Program-made: the position numbers and the translations under genes
The notes under the pieces: model-generated
Told to the model about the DNA's origin: nothing
Databases searched by the model: none
The model's input: the letters and a program-made list of their open reading frames with translations, nothing else
Shown: one piece after another, positions 62,737 to 64,000 of the stretch
Position numbering within the stretch: position 1 is the first letter of the stretch
How the letters are laid out: each line of letters begins with the position of its first letter
Assembly (NCBI GenBank): GCA_003132025.1
Contig: PKWJ01000018.1
Span: 387,380 to 451,379, forward strand
Reading direction: 5' to 3'
Length of the DNA stretch: 64,000 nt
DNA from: Gammaproteobacteria bacterium
GTDB lineage: Bacteria; Pseudomonadota; Gammaproteobacteria; Steroidobacterales; Steroidobacteraceae

Positions 62737-62779
62737 GATCACCCGAACCAGTGGCGGCTTCACGACCTTCCCATTTCTG
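62737..62779 (+). repeat. Dispersed repeat, copy B
   Basis: Starts GATCACCCGAACCAGT and ends CCATTTCTG; diverged copy of the sequence at 54815-54858. It lies between the HigA-like antitoxin and the small membrane ORF. Confidence 0.5.
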
Positions 62780-62831
62780 ACGTAACAGGAAGAGTTCGGC
62801 ATCGTTCCCAATAAGCGCAGATTGAGGATCG

Positions 62832-62924
62832 ATGAAACGTAACAGCAAGGTTGCGGTTACAAAGCTTGTAGTGACGGTATTGGTTGCCATTGTTCTGCTG
62901 GTGATCTACTGGCCGAATGGCTGA
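62832..62924 (+). CDS. Possible 30-aa single-helix membrane peptide
   Basis: The frame encodes MKRNSKVAVTKLV, a hydrophobic helix (VVTVLVAIVLLVIYW) and PNG, preceded by GAGGATCG. The layout (basic start, one membrane helix) is that of small membrane proteins, including type I toxins, but no family is recognised and it could be chance. Confidence 0.35.
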   Translation: MKRNSKVAVTKLVVTVLVAIVLLVIYWPNG

Positions 62925-62947
62925 TAGCCAATAAACTACTTCGCGAA

Positions 62948-64000
62948 GTGGGGACGGACAAAGCCGAGGCGGTGCAATGCACGTTGTTCGCAAAGTCGAT
63001 CGAGAAGAACTGGAGACTCTACCGCCGCAAGGATTCGCGGTTCTGGTGGATCAACCTCGTTCTCCCGGATGGACGCCGCGTATGCCAAAGCACTGGGTGT
63101 GTCGAACGCACCGACGCTGAAGCCTACGTAGTCCGTCTGAAGAACGAGGCGCTCGAAGCTCGGCAGCAGGGGCTTCTCGGCATTTTCGTATGGCAGTAAG
63201 CGGTCATACGCTATCTCGAGAAGTTTGCGGATAAGAGGAGCCTCTTCAATGACAGGGATCATTTGAAGAAGCTTGACCCCTATCTGCGCTCTCTGCGGTT
63301 GGATGCAATCGATATGACGGCATTGCAGCCGTACATTCGCGATCGCAAGTCGAAGGATGGTGTCTCGAACGCTACCGTCAATCGCGCTCTCGAGGTGGTT
63401 CGGCGGATATTGAACGTCGCGCATCAGGATTGGCGTTGGCTGCGTGGGGTTCCGAAGATTCGGATGCTGAAGGAACCCCATCGGCGCGTGCGCTTCCTGA
63501 GACGCAAGGAGGCTCACCGATTGATCGCAGCTTTGCCCGCGCACATGAAGCCGATCGTGCAGTTTGCGCTCTCGACTGGCTGTCGTGCGGGCGAGATTCA
63601 CGGGCTCGAATGGAGCCGGGTGGATCTCGCTCGGAAGGTGGCATGGCTCGATCATGGCACCACCAAGTCGGGCGAGGGCCGCGGTATTCCGCTCAATGCG
63701 GACGCCGTGGCGGCGCTCGAGTCGACGCGGGGTCAGCACCGGCGCTGGTGTTTCACCTTCGCCGGTCAGCGTATCCACCAGAGCTCGACAGCCTGGGACA
63801 AGGCGAAGCAGCGTGCAGGCATCGAGGACTTCCGTTTCCACGACCTGAGGCACACCTGGGCTTCCTGGCACGTACAGAGCGGAACCTCACTGCAGGAGCT
63901 GATGGAGCTGGGAGGCTGGAGGTCGTACGAGATGGTGCTGCGCTATGCGCACCTGGCCCCGGAGAAACTGAGTTCCGTGGCCAGTCGCATCGAGCGGCAA
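62948..64000 (+). pseudogene. Phage-type tyrosine integrase with an in-frame stop, cut by the window
   Basis: The reading frame starts at a GTG (62948) and has an N-terminal arm-binding region (FWWINLVLPDGRRVCQSTGC). A TAA at 63197-63199 follows WQ, after which the same frame continues AVIRYLEKFADKR to the window end. The catalytic domain has Arg in TGCRAGEIHGLEW, HDLRHTWASW (His-x-x-Arg), GGW and the tyrosine context MVLRYAHLAPE. A TAA in place of one codon interrupts a core-binding domain that otherwise reads normally. Either this is a pseudogene or translation restarts inside, losing the N-terminus. It continues beyond 64000. Confidence 0.8.

Larger units (their letters stand above)
54259..64000. 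mobile_element. Putative integrative element, right end beyond the window
   Basis: The left limit is the tRNA-Arg 3' fragment on the minus strand. If the fragment is the distal attachment site, the complete tRNA-Arg should lie at the other end, past 64000, on the minus strand. An integrase gene is near that end (62948 onward), and the content between is typical cargo: toxin-antitoxin modules, broken genes and a STAND protein. Limits and unity of the element are inferred. Confidence 0.42.

Noticed and set aside
62936..63871. A 311-codon minus-strand frame at the right end
   Set aside because: It lies opposite a plus-strand frame with all tyrosine recombinase catalytic motifs; the minus frame has none.
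1..64000. CRISPR array or insertion sequence transposase
   Set aside because: No regularly spaced repeats and no transposase-like reading frame were found; the only retroelement is the group II intron.

Overview
The window is GC-rich, densely coded DNA with many 1-14 nt gene overlaps. Gene families point to a pseudomonadotan, probably gamma- or betaproteobacterial: SoxBDAG sarcosine oxidase, TfpX/TfpZ-type pilin accessory protein, BrnTA, TIR/TPR and STAND proteins. The taxon is inferred from gene content only; no rRNA or complete tRNA lies here.

Bases 1 to about 42,800 form an accessory supercluster for taking up and demethylating quaternary/methylated amines such as glycine betaine and its products. 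It mixes two chemistries usually described apart. (a) Corrinoid methyl transfer: three MttB-superfamily methyltransferases (1-1002 partial, 28452-29990, 37476-39065), one corrinoid protein (6446-7144), an MtrH/MtgA-like methyl-THF methyltransferase, a RACE-type 2Fe-2S/ASKHA activator and a split MetF + MetV-like pair, together with two small companions (PF13769 'virulence factor' and DUF1638). The corrinoid protein, activator, transferase and MetF/MetV genes form one minus-strand operon (7144 to 1026). (b) Flavin-dependent oxidative demethylation: soxB-soxD-soxA-soxG plus two dimethylglycine dehydrogenase-like flavoproteins. Uptake is supplied by a spermidine/putrescine-type ABC system (11-15 kb) and an OsmF/Yeh-type quaternary-amine ABC system (22.8-26.5 kb), with an MFS carrier. 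A GMC oxidoreductase, an aldehyde dehydrogenase and an iron alcohol dehydrogenase (30-34.4 kb) could oxidise choline-like alcohols to betaines. Both branches would feed C1 units to tetrahydrofolate. A group II intron (34571-36505) sits antisense in the leader of a LysR gene that heads the third MttB operon.

Bases 42,900-53,400 are mixed chromosomal genes: an SRAP protein, a cytochrome b / molybdopterin enzyme pair, a duplicated secreted protein, GNAT and VOC enzymes, a secreted protein with a VHL-beta-like domain, a TfpX-like membrane protein, an exported M20 peptidase, a decayed exported gene, a TIR-TM-TPR protein and a methyltransferase.

Bases about 54,259-64,000 look like part of an integrated element. 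It begins at a 44-nt fragment matching the 3' half of tRNA-Arg(TCG), starting exactly at the anticodon loop. It carries BrnTA, a HigBA-like pair, a ParD with truncated ParE, broken small genes, a 1214-aa DUF4062-STAND-TM-TPR protein and a tyrosine integrase with an in-frame stop that runs off the window. Two toxin-antitoxin promoters share the same design: a perfect palindrome over a TATAAT box a few bases before the start codon.
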